From contig CAVXNJ010000001.1 in assembly GCA_963763135.1 (NCBI GenBank), positions 1-64,000 of the forward strand: a stretch of DNA of 64,000 nt, in the 5' to 3' direction. Origin of the DNA: JANMZO01 sp963763135 (GTDB lineage Bacteria > Actinomycetota > Acidimicrobiia > Acidimicrobiales > JANYDT01). The translations under genes were made by a program, and so were the position numbers. Below are positions 27,495 through 37,363 of the stretch, in pieces. The notes under the pieces are model-generated. The model made no database searches. It saw nothing but the letters and a program-made list of their open reading frames with translations, and was not told the DNA's origin. Numbering within the stretch: the stretch's first letter is position 1; every line of letters starts with the position of its first letter.

Positions 27495-28346
27495 CTACTT
27501 CGGCATTCCGACGATCGCTCGGGTCGTCATAAGTGTGCTGATGATCTCCGGGTCTCCTGTCGTAACGACGGAACCGTGCCGGAGCGGGTCGTAGTTGTTG
27601 GTCAGGAGCCGCCAGGCCTGGTCGCCCGTGAGCTCAATCGACGCGACGGGACTGGAGTCGTTCGCAACACCGAATCGCCAAGATGTGGCTGTGTAGGTCA
27701 TCCGCCATACGCGGGCGAGCTCGGCGTTGCCGTCGATTCGGATTTCCACCGCCACCCCCTCGACCGGGCTGTGAACCTGGAGGCGATACGGATACGCCCA
27801 CCGCAACGCGTCGAGCACGGGACCGGCCAGGTCGGGGCGAAGATCACTCGGTCGGCCGAGAGATTGGAGGATCTGCTGCCGGTGGATCCATTTCTCGGTC
27901 AATTCCCGCGCGTGATCCAACCACACCGGCACGGGCGACGAGCCGGCCCACGAAACCTCGGCCGTCAGCGCGGAAGGATCCTGTGCCGTAAGGGCATTCA
28001 CGAATGGAACCGAAGACCAGTCGAGGAGCTCGACCAACAGCCTCGGGCTGATGCGACGTGCCGCGTGCACCCAGCGGTCCTGGAGGTCATCGAGCCAGTC
28101 GATGAAGCCGGCTTCGTCCGAGCCCGGGGGTGGAGCCGAACCCCGGTGACCATCACGCAACCACGAGATCACGCTGAGACTCCCGCCAAGCAAATGCGAG
28201 GTGAGCCCGAGAAGATCCCACCCAGGACATGGTGTCGGCCGCTGCCAGTCTTGCAACTTCAGCCCGCGCAGTAGCTCCAGCAGCCGCTCGTGCTCCAGCG
28301 AGAACAGGGGAATGAAGTCGAGCGGCGGGGAATGCGGGATGTCCAT
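27495..28346 (-). CDS. Maleylpyruvate isomerase-family (DinB-like) protein
   Basis: A 283-residue protein of the mycothiol-dependent maleylpyruvate isomerase superfamily. It has the N-terminal helical bundle with WQRPTPCPGWDLLGLTSHLLG, the classic CPGW-D signature in which the His of the third motif binds metal, plus HARELTEKWIHRQQI. A C-terminal SCP2-like segment holds SSPVASIELTGDQAWRLLTN. It may isomerise or detoxify an electrophile using mycothiol. Its 3' end faces the response regulator across a six-base gap. Confidence 0.8.
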   Translation of the reverse strand: MDIPHSPPLDFIPLFSLEHERLLELLRGLKLQDWQRPTPCPGWDLLGLTSHLLGGSLSVISWLRDGHRGSAPPPGSDEAGFIDWLDDLQDRWVHAARRISPRLLVELLDWSSVPFVNALTAQDPSALTAEVSWAGSSPVPVWLDHARELTEKWIHRQQILQSLGRPSDLRPDLAGPVLDALRWAYPYRLQVHSPVEGVAVEIRIDGNAELARVWRMTYTATSWRFGVANDSSPVASIELTGDQAWRLLTNNYDPLRHGSVVTTGDPEIISTLMTTRAIVGMPK

Positions 28347-28584
28347 CCCCCAGTTTGCCCTTCGTACTCGCCGGGATGTGCACGGATTTCAGTTGTGACG
28401 TCGCTGCCAAGACGCCAACCGTGAGGTGTCGCCGCGTGTGCTGAGTCAAATGAGAGACGTGATCGGCACCAAGTGGTTGATTTGCATTCAATTTGTGAAT
28501 CTTGAACCAAAAAGTTTGGAAATTCTTCTTCACTTCTTTAGAAGATACCGATTTTTGTCATACCCCCTATGTGATGATCTGTTC

Positions 28585-30014
28585 GTGAATGCAACGGATT
28601 TCTCTTCACAACCTAGCGGTCGTCGGGTCCGGGATGGTCGGGGTGCTGAACCCTGGCTGGGTATTGATATTCCAGTCGTAGATCCGGTCGGATGGTTTCT
28701 TGGCGAGATCGAGGCTGGGATGAAACAGGTTGAACGTCTCCGTCGATCAGTCGATGCTGCTATGGCTCTGTTGGTGGCTGCGATGCCTCAGAACCGGGAT
28801 ACTACGGCTGCTATCACCCGAGCTACGGGTGTGTCGAACCGTGAATCCCGTGCGAAACAGAACGTGGCGAAAGTGGTCACGCAGGTCCCTGGTGCGTTGG
28901 ATGCGTTGAAGGACGGGAAGGTATCGGCTGAGCACCTTGCGGCGTTGGTGCCGGTCGCGGACACACCTAGTGCTGCGGTGCTGCTGGCCGAGGTGGGTTC
29001 GAAATCACCGGAAGAGTTGGGGCGTGAAGCACAGCAAATGAAGCTGTCGATGGAGTGCGCTAATGATGTTGTGAAACGACAGCATCAGCAACGATATGTT
29101 CGATTCTTTGATGGTCCCGACGGCATGATTGGTATAAACGGCCTGTTTCCACCACTCGAGGGCGCCCAGCTGAAAACCAAGCTTGCCGCTGTGGTCAACG
29201 CGCGTTACAAGGCCGCTCATCCGGAGCGAGCCAAAACGCTGGGCGGTCACGGAGAAGACACCACGATCAACGAACTGCCGACGCGTTACTGGAGATGTGC
29301 GGGATCCGGTCCCGTTGGAAGCCACCGAAGCCTCAACCGACCACGTCAGCAACGACTGGTGCCGATGATCGGGCTGGCGGGCGAGGCCACGAACCGGTTG
29401 CAGCTGGATCCACCGAGAGTCGTCGAACTGGCGCTAGCGAATCCGTTTTGCGGTTGAACCTGGAGGATCCTCCAGCCACACCCGAGCCAACATGTTCGTG
29501 CGAATGCGAAGCGCATGTGGCGACGGGCATCGAGTTAAATCTCGATATTGGTCCCGGTATCGATGTGAGCACGGGCAAGCCGGCGCACATCATCGTGTTC
29601 AACGTCGACAAATGGGAGGCGCGATTAGCCGGTGGGCCGCAAGTCCCGATCACGAACGACCTGTTCGATCACGCCAGGAACGACCTCTACCTGTGTTTTG
29701 TCGGCATGGACGGTGAACCGTTGAAGTTCGGACGCGCCCGTCGAGACCCCACCGCGATCCAACGACTCGCCGTGATCGCACGAGATCAACGCTGCATCTA
29801 TCCCGGATGCCAGAATCCGCCGCAAACCGCCAACGTGCACCACCTCGAAGAAGTCCACCTCGACTGCGGACCCACCGATGTCGACAAACTCGGCCTGTTA
29901 TGCCCACCGCACCATCAACACCTGCATGACAACGAAGAAGTCATCACCCGCAATCCCGACGGCACCCACACCGTGACCGACCGCAACACCGGGCGGGTGA
30001 TAACCGAAGGATGA
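28585..30014 (+). pseudogene. DUF222-HNH endonuclease (13E12-type), frameshifted
   Basis: A DUF222 domain protein with a C-terminal HNH nuclease, split by one frameshift near 29270-29285. The first frame (GTG 28585) runs through EIEAGMKQVERLRRSVDAA and the conserved HPERAKTLGGH. The next frame picks up exactly at ALLEMCGIRSRWKPPKP and goes on to a complete HNH: QRCIYPGCQNPPQTANVHHL, then LLCPPHHQHLHD. The restored protein is about 475 residues. The 100 bases before it are markedly AT-rich and codon use has more A/T third positions than its neighbours, consistent with a mobile or acquired gene. Such 13E12 repeats are multi-copy in many Actinobacteria; none is seen twice here. Confidence 0.8.
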
Positions 30015-30055
30015 CGACTCAGCGCCCAGGGTCCACCCGACCGGAAGATCTACGC

Positions 30056-31273
30056 TCAGCGATGCAACAGGACCGGAACGCTGCGCGGCCCGCGAACCTG
30101 TCCACCGGCCCATGTGGTGGTCTTGCCCGCTTCGAGTTCGAAATCCGGGAAGCGGGCCATCCAGGTTTGCAGCGCGACTCGAAGCTCCATCCGAGCGATG
30201 TTCGAGCCGGCGCAACGGTGAATGCCGGCGCCGAACGCTACATGGCGATTCTCGGCACGCTCGAAGTCGACCACGTCAGGATTGGCGAACACCTCAGGAT
30301 CCCGGTTCGCCGCCGGGAACGCGAGAAGCACGCGGCTCCCTTGACTGACCGGGCACCCCGAGATCTCCGTCTCGTCGAGGGCCCGGCGTCCCATCGTGAC
30401 CGGCGCGTACGCCCGCAGAAGTTCCTCGACCGCGCTCGGCCACAACTCCGGATGCTCCTGCAGTTGCTTGCGCTGCTCGGGATGCTGCGCCAGGTGCCAA
30501 AGCGACGAACCGATGGCCGACCAGGTGGTATCGATCCCGGCGATCAGCAACAACTGCAGATTGCCCAGAATGTCGCGGTGCTCAAGCGGCTGGCCGTCGT
30601 CGGTCTTCGCGTTGAGCATCTTGGTGGTGAGGTCGTTCGTCGGGTTTGCGCGCCGCAACGCAATTTCCTTCTCGAAGTACGCCGACATCTCCAGCCCGGC
30701 CTCAAGCCGTCGCTGCGGATCCTTCGCCACGTTTTCGAGGATGTCGCGGACCCAACCGATGAAGATTTCCGTCATCGACTCATCGACACCGAGGATCAGG
30801 CCGATCACCCGAGCCGGGATGCGCTGCGCGTATTCGCGAGCCGCATCGACGGTGGTCCGGTCGCCGAACTCGTCGAGGTACCGTTCGCACAGCGCCCGGG
30901 TAATGGGCTCGTATTCCTTGACCATGGCCGGAGCGAACGTCGGCAGCATGGTGCGGCGAATCGGCGTATGGATCGGCTCATCAGAACCGATGATTGAGCG
31001 CGGATAACTGGGGTCACTGCGGTCTTCGAGCGTAGGGAACACGGCTGTTCCCAGCGACGAGCTCAGTACCGGCACATTGTTGGCCGCCTCGATGACGGCG
31101 TTGTAGCCGGTCACCAGATGGATGCCACCGCGCAGGTCACTGGTGTGAACCGGGCAACCGCGGGCTTCGGCCCAAAACGGGAATGGGTCCTCCACATACG
31201 CCGGGTCCGCGATGTCGAAGTTCCCGTTTTCAAGAAACACCTTTGAGTCGGCTTCTGCATTCCCTGCGTTCAT
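30056..31273 (-). CDS. Cytochrome P450
   Basis: A 405-residue soluble P450. The haem-ligand loop FGAGIHRCAG places Cys354. The I-helix has AGIDTT (245-250), and the EXXR motif is ELLR (284-287). The K-helix to meander sequence and the PERF-like DFERAE segment are normal. It oxidises an unknown hydrophobic substrate with an external ferredoxin, which is not encoded nearby. I chose ATG 31273 over the upstream ATG 31333, since the family starts here. It is divergent from the acyl-CoA dehydrogenase; together with the TetR gene they look like a small catabolic unit. Confidence 0.93.
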   Translation of the reverse strand: MNAGNAEADSKVFLENGNFDIADPAYVEDPFPFWAEARGCPVHTSDLRGGIHLVTGYNAVIEAANNVPVLSSSLGTAVFPTLEDRSDPSYPRSIIGSDEPIHTPIRRTMLPTFAPAMVKEYEPITRALCERYLDEFGDRTTVDAAREYAQRIPARVIGLILGVDESMTEIFIGWVRDILENVAKDPQRRLEAGLEMSAYFEKEIALRRANPTNDLTTKMLNAKTDDGQPLEHRDILGNLQLLLIAGIDTTWSAIGSSLWHLAQHPEQRKQLQEHPELWPSAVEELLRAYAPVTMGRRALDETEISGCPVSQGSRVLLAFPAANRDPEVFANPDVVDFERAENRHVAFGAGIHRCAGSNIARMELRVALQTWMARFPDFELEAGKTTTWAGGQVRGPRSVPVLLHR

Positions 31274-31435
31274 GGCGTCCTCCCCTTGCCCTCGGCGAAG
31301 CATACCCCTGCCATCTGCAAAGAATCGAGTCAAGCGATGACCACCAGCGGTTCATGCGATTGGTTAATTCATTAATGCACTTGTATCATTGATGAAAACC
31401 AAGCGGCACCGACCGCCAACATCATGAGGAGCAAC
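31274..31435. promoter_or_regulatory. AT-rich divergent control region of P450 and acyl-CoA dehydrogenase
   Basis: This 162-bp gap between divergent starts contains the most AT-rich stretch of the local DNA (31360-31400, including TTAATTCATTAATGCAC). An 8-bp palindrome CATTAATG lies at 31370-31377. It is the natural site for shared promoters and for binding by the TetR regulator encoded downstream. Exact -35 and -10 boxes cannot be fixed by eye. Confidence 0.5.
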
Positions 31436-32734
31436 ATGGCCTGGGATTTCGAGACAGACGCCGAGTACGCAGAACAGCTGAAGTGGGTCGATCAGTTCGT
31501 CCGCGAGAAGGTCGAGCCGCTCGACTACGTGCTCAACGACCCCTACGACAAAGACGACCAGGTCGCCATGGCGATTGTCCGCCCGCTGCAGGAGGAGGTG
31601 AAAGCCCGCAAGCTGTGGGCCGCGCACCTCGGGCCCGAACTTGGCGGTCAGGGTTACGGCCAGCTGAAGTTGGCCCTCCTCAACGAAATTCTCGGGCGGT
31701 CAGGCTGGGCGCCGTCGGTCTTCGGATGCCAGGCTCCCGACTCCGGTAATGCCGAAATCCTCGCCCACTATGGCACCGCTGAGCAGAAGGCGAAGTACCT
31801 TCAACCCCTTCTCGACGGTGAGATCTCATCGTGCTATTCGATGACCGAACCCCATGCCGGCGCCGACCCCACCCTGTTCACCACCGCGGCGGTGCGCGAC
31901 GGCGATCAGTGGGTCATCAACGGCGAGAAGTGGTTCTCATCGAACGCCCGGTTCGCAAAGTTCTTCATCGTGATGGCCGTCACCAATCCCGATGTGAGCG
32001 CATACAAGGGCATGTCGATGTTCATCGTTCCCGCGGAAACCCCCGGGGTCGAGATCATCCGAAACGTTGGTATCGGTACCGAACCAGAGGAAGAGGCCAG
32101 TCACGGCTACATGCGTTACAGCGACGTACGCGTACCGGCCGATCACATCCTGGGCGATGAAGGTGGCGCATTCGTGATCGCGCAAACCCGCCTCGGCGGC
32201 GGCCGCATCCACCATGCCATGCGCACCATTGCTCAGTTGCGTCGGGCCTTCGACATGATGGGCGAGCGTGCCGTGTCACGCAGCACCCGCACCGGTTCGC
32301 TGGCATCGCTGCAGATGACCCAGGAAAAGATCGCCGACTCGTGGATCGAAATCGAGCAGTTCCGCCTGCTCGTTCTTCGTACGGCGTGGCTGATCGACAA
32401 GCACCAGGATTACAAGATCGTGCGCAAAGACATCTCGGCCGTCAAGGTCGCGATGCCGAAGGTGTACCACGACGTGGTTCAACGAGCGATGCACCTGCAC
32501 GGCGCACTCGGCATTTCGAACGAGATGCCCTTCTCCCGCATGATGGTCGGGGCTGAAGTCATGGCATGCGCCGACGGTCCGACCGAGGTCCACAAGGTCA
32601 CCCTCGCCACCCAACTCCTCAAGGACTTCACACCAAATCCGAACCTGTTTCCCACTGGGCACATACCAACGAAGCGCGCCGCTGCTCGGGCGCAGTACGC
32701 CGACATGTTGGAGCACGCGGTCGGCAACGAGTAG
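31436..32734 (+). CDS. Acyl-CoA dehydrogenase
   Basis: A 432-residue FAD-dependent acyl-CoA dehydrogenase, catalysing alpha-beta desaturation of an acyl-CoA. It has the N-terminal helical domain (GPELGGQGYGQLKLALLNEI), the middle signature CYSMTEPHAGADPT, and the FAD-contacting ALGISNEMPFSRMM near the C-terminus. GAGGAGC precedes ATG 31436, which is preferred over ATG 31424. Divergent from the P450 and followed 32 bases later by a TetR gene. Confidence 0.95.
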   Translation: MAWDFETDAEYAEQLKWVDQFVREKVEPLDYVLNDPYDKDDQVAMAIVRPLQEEVKARKLWAAHLGPELGGQGYGQLKLALLNEILGRSGWAPSVFGCQAPDSGNAEILAHYGTAEQKAKYLQPLLDGEISSCYSMTEPHAGADPTLFTTAAVRDGDQWVINGEKWFSSNARFAKFFIVMAVTNPDVSAYKGMSMFIVPAETPGVEIIRNVGIGTEPEEEASHGYMRYSDVRVPADHILGDEGGAFVIAQTRLGGGRIHHAMRTIAQLRRAFDMMGERAVSRSTRTGSLASLQMTQEKIADSWIEIEQFRLLVLRTAWLIDKHQDYKIVRKDISAVKVAMPKVYHDVVQRAMHLHGALGISNEMPFSRMMVGAEVMACADGPTEVHKVTLATQLLKDFTPNPNLFPTGHIPTKRAAARAQYADMLEHAVGNE

Positions 32735-32766
32735 GACGCCGGCCTTTCCCACCTCCCCTCACTTCC

Positions 32767-33522
32767 ATGGCGGTATCCCTCTCCCCCGGCGATATGGCGG
32801 CTCCGGCCACCACCGCACTCGCGCGTCCTTCCGACACGCGGGCACGGCTGGTGGCCGCGGCTGAAACCCTGTTCGCCGAACGGGGCATCGACGCCGTGAG
32901 CCTTCGAGAGGTGACGCGGGCGTCAGGAGCAAAGAACGCAATAGCGGTGCAGTATCACTTCAGCGATCGGGCGGGTGTCCTTCAGGCCATCTTCGACAAG
33001 CACTCGCCCGACGTCGAAGCCCGCCGCAACGCCATGCTCGACGACTACGAAGCCCGCGGGGAACCCGACCTTCGCTTCCTCGCATCTGCGTTCATCCGTC
33101 CGCTGGCCGCGCAACTCGGAAACCCCGACGGCGGTCCCGAGTACCTCCAGATATACGCGGATCTTCTCAACCGACCGCGGCCCGACTGGTCAGCGACACC
33201 CGATACCGACGTTCCTCCCGACAGCGTGCAGCGGTGGCGAAAACTCCTTGACCCGCTGCTCGAACCCGACGCGACCCGGTTACACCGACGGTTCACCGCC
33301 ATGCTTCACGCGTCGGTGGAACTCGGCCGACGGGCGAGGTCGGGACCCCACACCGACGACCGACTGTTCGTGAGCTACCTGATCGATGTCGTGGCGGCGA
33401 TCCTGGCTGCCCCAGTGTCCGCGGAAACGTGCCGACTGGCCGACGAACGCGACCGCGCCCGGAAGGTCCCGAAGACCCCGAAGGCCAAGTCAGCCAAGGG
33501 GAAAGGCCACGCCGGGCCCTAG
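32767..33522 (+). CDS. TetR-family transcriptional regulator
   Basis: A 251-residue TetR-family regulator. The N-terminal helix-turn-helix contains RARLVAAAETLFAERGIDAVSLREVTRAS and VQYHFSDRAGVLQAIF. The ligand-binding part has a lysine-rich tail (KVPKTPKAKSAKGKGH). It lies just after the acyl-CoA dehydrogenase in the same direction and probably controls this catabolic cluster, including the divergent P450. Confidence 0.93.
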   Translation: MAVSLSPGDMAAPATTALARPSDTRARLVAAAETLFAERGIDAVSLREVTRASGAKNAIAVQYHFSDRAGVLQAIFDKHSPDVEARRNAMLDDYEARGEPDLRFLASAFIRPLAAQLGNPDGGPEYLQIYADLLNRPRPDWSATPDTDVPPDSVQRWRKLLDPLLEPDATRLHRRFTAMLHASVELGRRARSGPHTDDRLFVSYLIDVVAAILAAPVSAETCRLADERDRARKVPKTPKAKSAKGKGHAGP

Positions 33523-33689
33523 GTAAGCGGTCGCCAGCAGACGCCTGAATCCGATGACACAATCGAGCGTGAAGGGCGGCCCCACTCGCTTTCGCAACCG
33601 GCGCATAGGTCATCCGTAACCTTCTGGACGAAGTAAGTAGAGCCGTTGGGCGCTTGCTCCGGCCCACCCCACCGGTCAGACTGAACCCC

Positions 33690-34406
33690 GTGGTCACTCA
33701 CCTTGTCGCGCACTCGTCGCAACTGTTTCTGCATCGCCCGTTGCTCTCGGAGGGCGTAGCGCTCTTCGGCCTCTCGGATCGCGTGCGACGCGCTGTCGGC
33801 AACCCACGAGCCATACCAGCGGGCGTGGCGCGTTACCTACGAGGCCTGCGCGGCGGTGCCGGTCGCGTTGTAGCCGGCCCGCACTCCAAGGTCACTGGCT
33901 CCGGAGTCTGGAACATCGCAGGGAAGGTGACCGTCGGCGTCATCGGCATGCCGTTCAGCGTCGATGACGATCGGACCCTGTTCGCGAACAACGGCACGTT
34001 CAACTCGCACGGCCATGTCCGGATCGACAAAGGGGCGCGAGTCGTGGTCGACAATGGTGCGACGCTGAGCATCGGCGACGGTACGTTCATCAACTGCCTC
34101 ACCATCGTGCACGCGAAGCAGTCGATCTCAATCGGGGCAAACTGCGCGATCTCGTGGCGTTGCGAACTGCTCGACACCAATTACCACCAACTCGACTTTC
34201 CCGGGCGGGTCGAACATGCCGGCGGGATCGTCATCGGAAACCATGTCTGGATCGGCGCCGGTTGCCGGTTGCTGCCGGGAACCAACCTTGGCGACGGTTG
34301 TGTGGTGGCGGCCGGGAGCACGGTGAACGGTTCGTTCGACCCGGGCACGCTGGTCGGCGGAACTCCCGCCCGCCCACTGCGGGAAAACGTCACCTGGTTG
34401 CTCTGA
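33690..34406 (+). CDS. Hexapeptide-repeat acyltransferase (LbH/WbbJ type)
   Basis: A left-handed beta-helix acyltransferase of about 238 residues. The hexapeptide coil run begins near VTGSGVWNIAGKVTVG, contains the CoA-site region TNYHQLDFPG, and ends GGIVIGNHVWIGAGCRLLPG and GTLVGGTPARPL, typical of sugar or lipid O-acetyltransferases in surface polysaccharide synthesis. There is no polysaccharide locus nearby. The start is uncertain: GTG 33690 is used, and TTG 33654 is in frame. Confidence 0.82.
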   Translation: MVTHLVAHSSQLFLHRPLLSEGVALFGLSDRVRRAVGNPRAIPAGVARYLRGLRGGAGRVVAGPHSKVTGSGVWNIAGKVTVGVIGMPFSVDDDRTLFANNGTFNSHGHVRIDKGARVVVDNGATLSIGDGTFINCLTIVHAKQSISIGANCAISWRCELLDTNYHQLDFPGRVEHAGGIVIGNHVWIGAGCRLLPGTNLGDGCVVAAGSTVNGSFDPGTLVGGTPARPLRENVTWLL

Positions 34407-34468
34407 CCGAGCGCAACCAGCATCGCCTATCCCGTGACGCCCCACTATTTTCACGCAGAATAGAACGC

Positions 34469-34906
34469 GTGGAACTCGAACTGAACACGCCGGGCTTGCT
34501 GTTTCCGGCCATCACGTTCCTGCTGCTCCCCTACACCAACCGATATCTGACGCTTGCGTCGCTCATCCGCAACCTTCAGCGCCAGTGGGAGGCGGAGCGG
34601 AACCAGCGACACCTGGCCCAGATACATGTGCTTCGCCGACGGGTGACCCTTATTCGATGGATGACCACGTTCGTCGTTCTTTCCATGCTCACCAACGTGC
34701 TGTGCATCCTGTCGATCTTCGAGTCATGGAATGGCCTGGCGCGGCCACTGTTCATCCTTGTGATGCTGTTGCTCATCACGTCGCTGGTGATATCACTGTT
34801 CGAAATTCAGATGTCGACAGACGCCTTGAACCTGCAACTCAGCCAGATCGATGAAACCGAGTTGATCGAGTCACAACCAATCAATGGCCGACGGGGCCAC
34901 CCCTGA
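34469..34906 (+). CDS. DUF2721-like membrane protein
   Basis: A 145-residue protein with three hydrophobic segments: GLLFPAITFLLLPYTNRYL, MTTFVVLSMLTNVLCILSIF and ARPLFILVMLLLITSLVISLF. A basic helical part (RQWEAERNQRHLAQIHVLRRR) and an ending EIQMSTDALNLQL are as in DUF2721 proteins. The function is unknown. The GTG start at 34469 falls after the acyltransferase stop by 63 bases, probably on the same transcript. Confidence 0.75.
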   Translation: MELELNTPGLLFPAITFLLLPYTNRYLTLASLIRNLQRQWEAERNQRHLAQIHVLRRRVTLIRWMTTFVVLSMLTNVLCILSIFESWNGLARPLFILVMLLLITSLVISLFEIQMSTDALNLQLSQIDETELIESQPINGRRGHP

Positions 34907-34978
34907 GACCGACCAATCGAGACCCGTTCAGCAGTAATCCATCCGGGGCCGATTACCCTCGGTGGTTAACCTGAACGC

Positions 34979-37363
34979 ATGGCTGGCGAGGTACTCCCCC
35001 GAGAACGAACGCGCCGGATCCCACTCGCGGACCCGGCGGCCGAAGCGCTTTTCCGTCTGCGCGCCTGCACCGAGATCGAAGCGGTGGAAGCGCTCGGCAC
35101 GCCTCAGGAGCTGACTCTTCGCCTGTTTGGTGCTCAGGCCACCAAAACGCTGTACGCGCCACTGGCCGACGCCCTCCTCCGTGGGCTCACACGTCCTTCA
35201 CCAACGTTCTCATCGATCGCCTTGGCGTCAGCCGCTGCCCACCTTCTTGATCCAACTCGTCTGGTGAAGGTGCTGTCGTGGGACGACAACGGATTCGACA
35301 TCGTTTCCCCGGCAGACCCCAGCGGTCTTCGCATGGACGTAGAGACGGTCCTCGGTAAGTACGTCGACGCGAACCGCCGACTCCACCTGCTTGAGTCGAT
35401 GTGGCACGACGTGATCGACCGCAACCTCCGGTTCGCTGCAGCGGAGGAAAACGTGGCCGCCGTATATCAGCTCGCAGCCAAGCGGAACGGCCGGGCACCG
35501 AGCGAGATTGTCGACACGTTCCGCAACGCCTCACGCACTATGGCGACCCACGAAGCAGCGGCGATGCTGCTCGAGTGGCACATCCAGAACTTCTTCGCCG
35601 CTCATGCCGGCTTCGTTCGATTTGCGACTCGAGGAAGGCGAGCGATCTACGAACTGCACATCGACCTCAGTGTGCCGGTCTCGTCGGTCACCAAAGTTGA
35701 GAAGCGGATCGCCGTCGCCGCCGAGTACCTTCACGCTGCGGAATGCGCCGCTGTAGCGATTGAGCACCTCGTTCCCGTTCTCCCCGGCAAGCGGAAGCGA
35801 GGGGTGTATTCGCGGAAGCTGGACCTCACGGCGTCCGATGCCGTCACACTCCGCAGTGGGGCGCTCGACCTCATTCGCTTCGCGGCGCAGACCCCGGAGG
35901 ACGACGAGGAGTTCCTTCTCTGGAACGATGAACTGACCGTGTACCGGGGATACTTCGCCCACGTCCAGCGGGTTCCGAACGAGATCAACGTGCCATCGTG
36001 TCCCACGCCACCCACGACACTCAATGACAGCGCGGCACAGGTCGCGCAACTCATCCGGCTGGGAGCGGCGGTTCCCGCAAAGCCCCGCGAGTGGCGGGCC
36101 CTCGTGCTCGACGTATGCCGGCCGTACTACGTCCTTCCCGCCATCGCCATCAACAGCCCTTCGTGGACCGACGACGTCGACCGTAAGGCAGTGCCCGGCA
36201 CCAACCTCACCGTACGGGTTCCGAGAGACATGACGGAACTTTCCAGGTGGGCCAACTTCATGGGCAACTGCATCGTCAGCGTCTACGGGGAGTTGGTCGC
36301 CACCGGTCGTAGCGTCATTCTCGGGCTCTTTGACGACGATGAACTGCTGTACAACGTCGGCGTCAGGTCAGACTCCCTGAACGTGTGGGAAATCAACTCC
36401 CGGTTCAATTCCGGCAACGTGCCCGCTGAGGTTACCGGCGGTGTCAACCGGCTCATCGCCGAGCTGAGACGGACCTCCAATCGTCCAACGGGAGCGGGAT
36501 CGAGCGGGCGATCGACTCCATCCACGGCAACGAATGACGAGGCCGATGGCCAATCCGGCAAACGACGCACAAAGTCGCTCTCGCCCTCAACGTGGGCCAA
36601 ACTCGACTTCATCATCACTGATATGCGCGCGTACGATATCGTCGGCGGCGCCGCTCTACGGTCCTTGGAGTGGGAGATGTCCAGCCACAGGCGCGCAACT
36701 GACGACTGGGTGAGTTCGGTCACGAACCTGACCCGACTCGACTCGTCCGCCACCACGCAAACGTTCTTGGATCTCATCGAAGCCAACGGCATCCCTTCAG
36801 CGTGGCCAATGCTCGTTGAGCATCCTTTGGACCCCGTCCTTAACGAAATCGCTCGGGGAACTCTCCCGCCACCAGTACTACGTGCGCTTACGGATATTCA
36901 GGCTGGAGAGGATCGGGCCCGCCTCTCGCCGGTACTCAACAATCCGGTGTTCGAGGCCGCGTGGCAACTCGCGCGGCTGCAGGCCGGATGGCGCAGCGCC
37001 CTCGTATCGTGTGCGATGAGTCGGCCCGTCGGACTTCGCCCGCTGATGCGGGCCGACCCCTCGGGCGAGATTCGCCGGGCGCTCGGACTCGCATACGTTG
37101 CCCGAACAGACGAACCGGGCGCAGCGTACGACAAGGTCTCGGCCCTCGAATGGCTCGACCTCGGGGAAGGTCCACAGGTTGCGGCCGCCTGGCGCGTGGC
37201 ACGGATGTTTGCTCGAGAGTCCGTGAACGCGCTTGCTGCGCTCGCCGGCCTGGATCCATCGACCGGCACGTTGGACACGCCTCAGCTTGCGACAATGCGA
37301 GCGGAACACGACCTCGCTCCGGCCCGGGTCCCTCGGGCCTGGTTTTCCGGTCGACGGGCTTGA
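34979..37363 (+). CDS. Large protein with PcfJ-like domain, function unknown
   Basis: A 794-residue protein. Only one part is recognisable: around residues 415-490, LSRWANFMGNCIVSVYGELV and GRSVILGLFDDDELLYNVGV resemble the core of PcfJ (C-x3-Y, then strand pairs and a conserved N-x2-PAEV). PcfJ-domain proteins are known mainly from conjugative elements and phages and have no assigned activity. Here residues 1-410 are helical and unfamiliar. The C-terminal 300 are helical with a low-complexity serine-rich break (GAGSSGRSTPSTATND). No transmembrane segment. The gene is intact and stands alone; a 9-bp repeat array starts within its last codons. Confidence 0.55.
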   Translation: MAGEVLPRERTRRIPLADPAAEALFRLRACTEIEAVEALGTPQELTLRLFGAQATKTLYAPLADALLRGLTRPSPTFSSIALASAAAHLLDPTRLVKVLSWDDNGFDIVSPADPSGLRMDVETVLGKYVDANRRLHLLESMWHDVIDRNLRFAAAEENVAAVYQLAAKRNGRAPSEIVDTFRNASRTMATHEAAAMLLEWHIQNFFAAHAGFVRFATRGRRAIYELHIDLSVPVSSVTKVEKRIAVAAEYLHAAECAAVAIEHLVPVLPGKRKRGVYSRKLDLTASDAVTLRSGALDLIRFAAQTPEDDEEFLLWNDELTVYRGYFAHVQRVPNEINVPSCPTPPTTLNDSAAQVAQLIRLGAAVPAKPREWRALVLDVCRPYYVLPAIAINSPSWTDDVDRKAVPGTNLTVRVPRDMTELSRWANFMGNCIVSVYGELVATGRSVILGLFDDDELLYNVGVRSDSLNVWEINSRFNSGNVPAEVTGGVNRLIAELRRTSNRPTGAGSSGRSTPSTATNDEADGQSGKRRTKSLSPSTWAKLDFIITDMRAYDIVGGAALRSLEWEMSSHRRATDDWVSSVTNLTRLDSSATTQTFLDLIEANGIPSAWPMLVEHPLDPVLNEIARGTLPPPVLRALTDIQAGEDRARLSPVLNNPVFEAAWQLARLQAGWRSALVSCAMSRPVGLRPLMRADPSGEIRRALGLAYVARTDEPGAAYDKVSALEWLDLGEGPQVAAAWRVARMFARESVNALAALAGLDPSTGTLDTPQLATMRAEHDLAPARVPRAWFSGRRA

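Noticed and set aside
34979..37363. The PcfJ-like gene as part of an integrated conjugative element
   Set aside because: No relaxase, type IV secretion, integrase or att-site repeats are present in the window.
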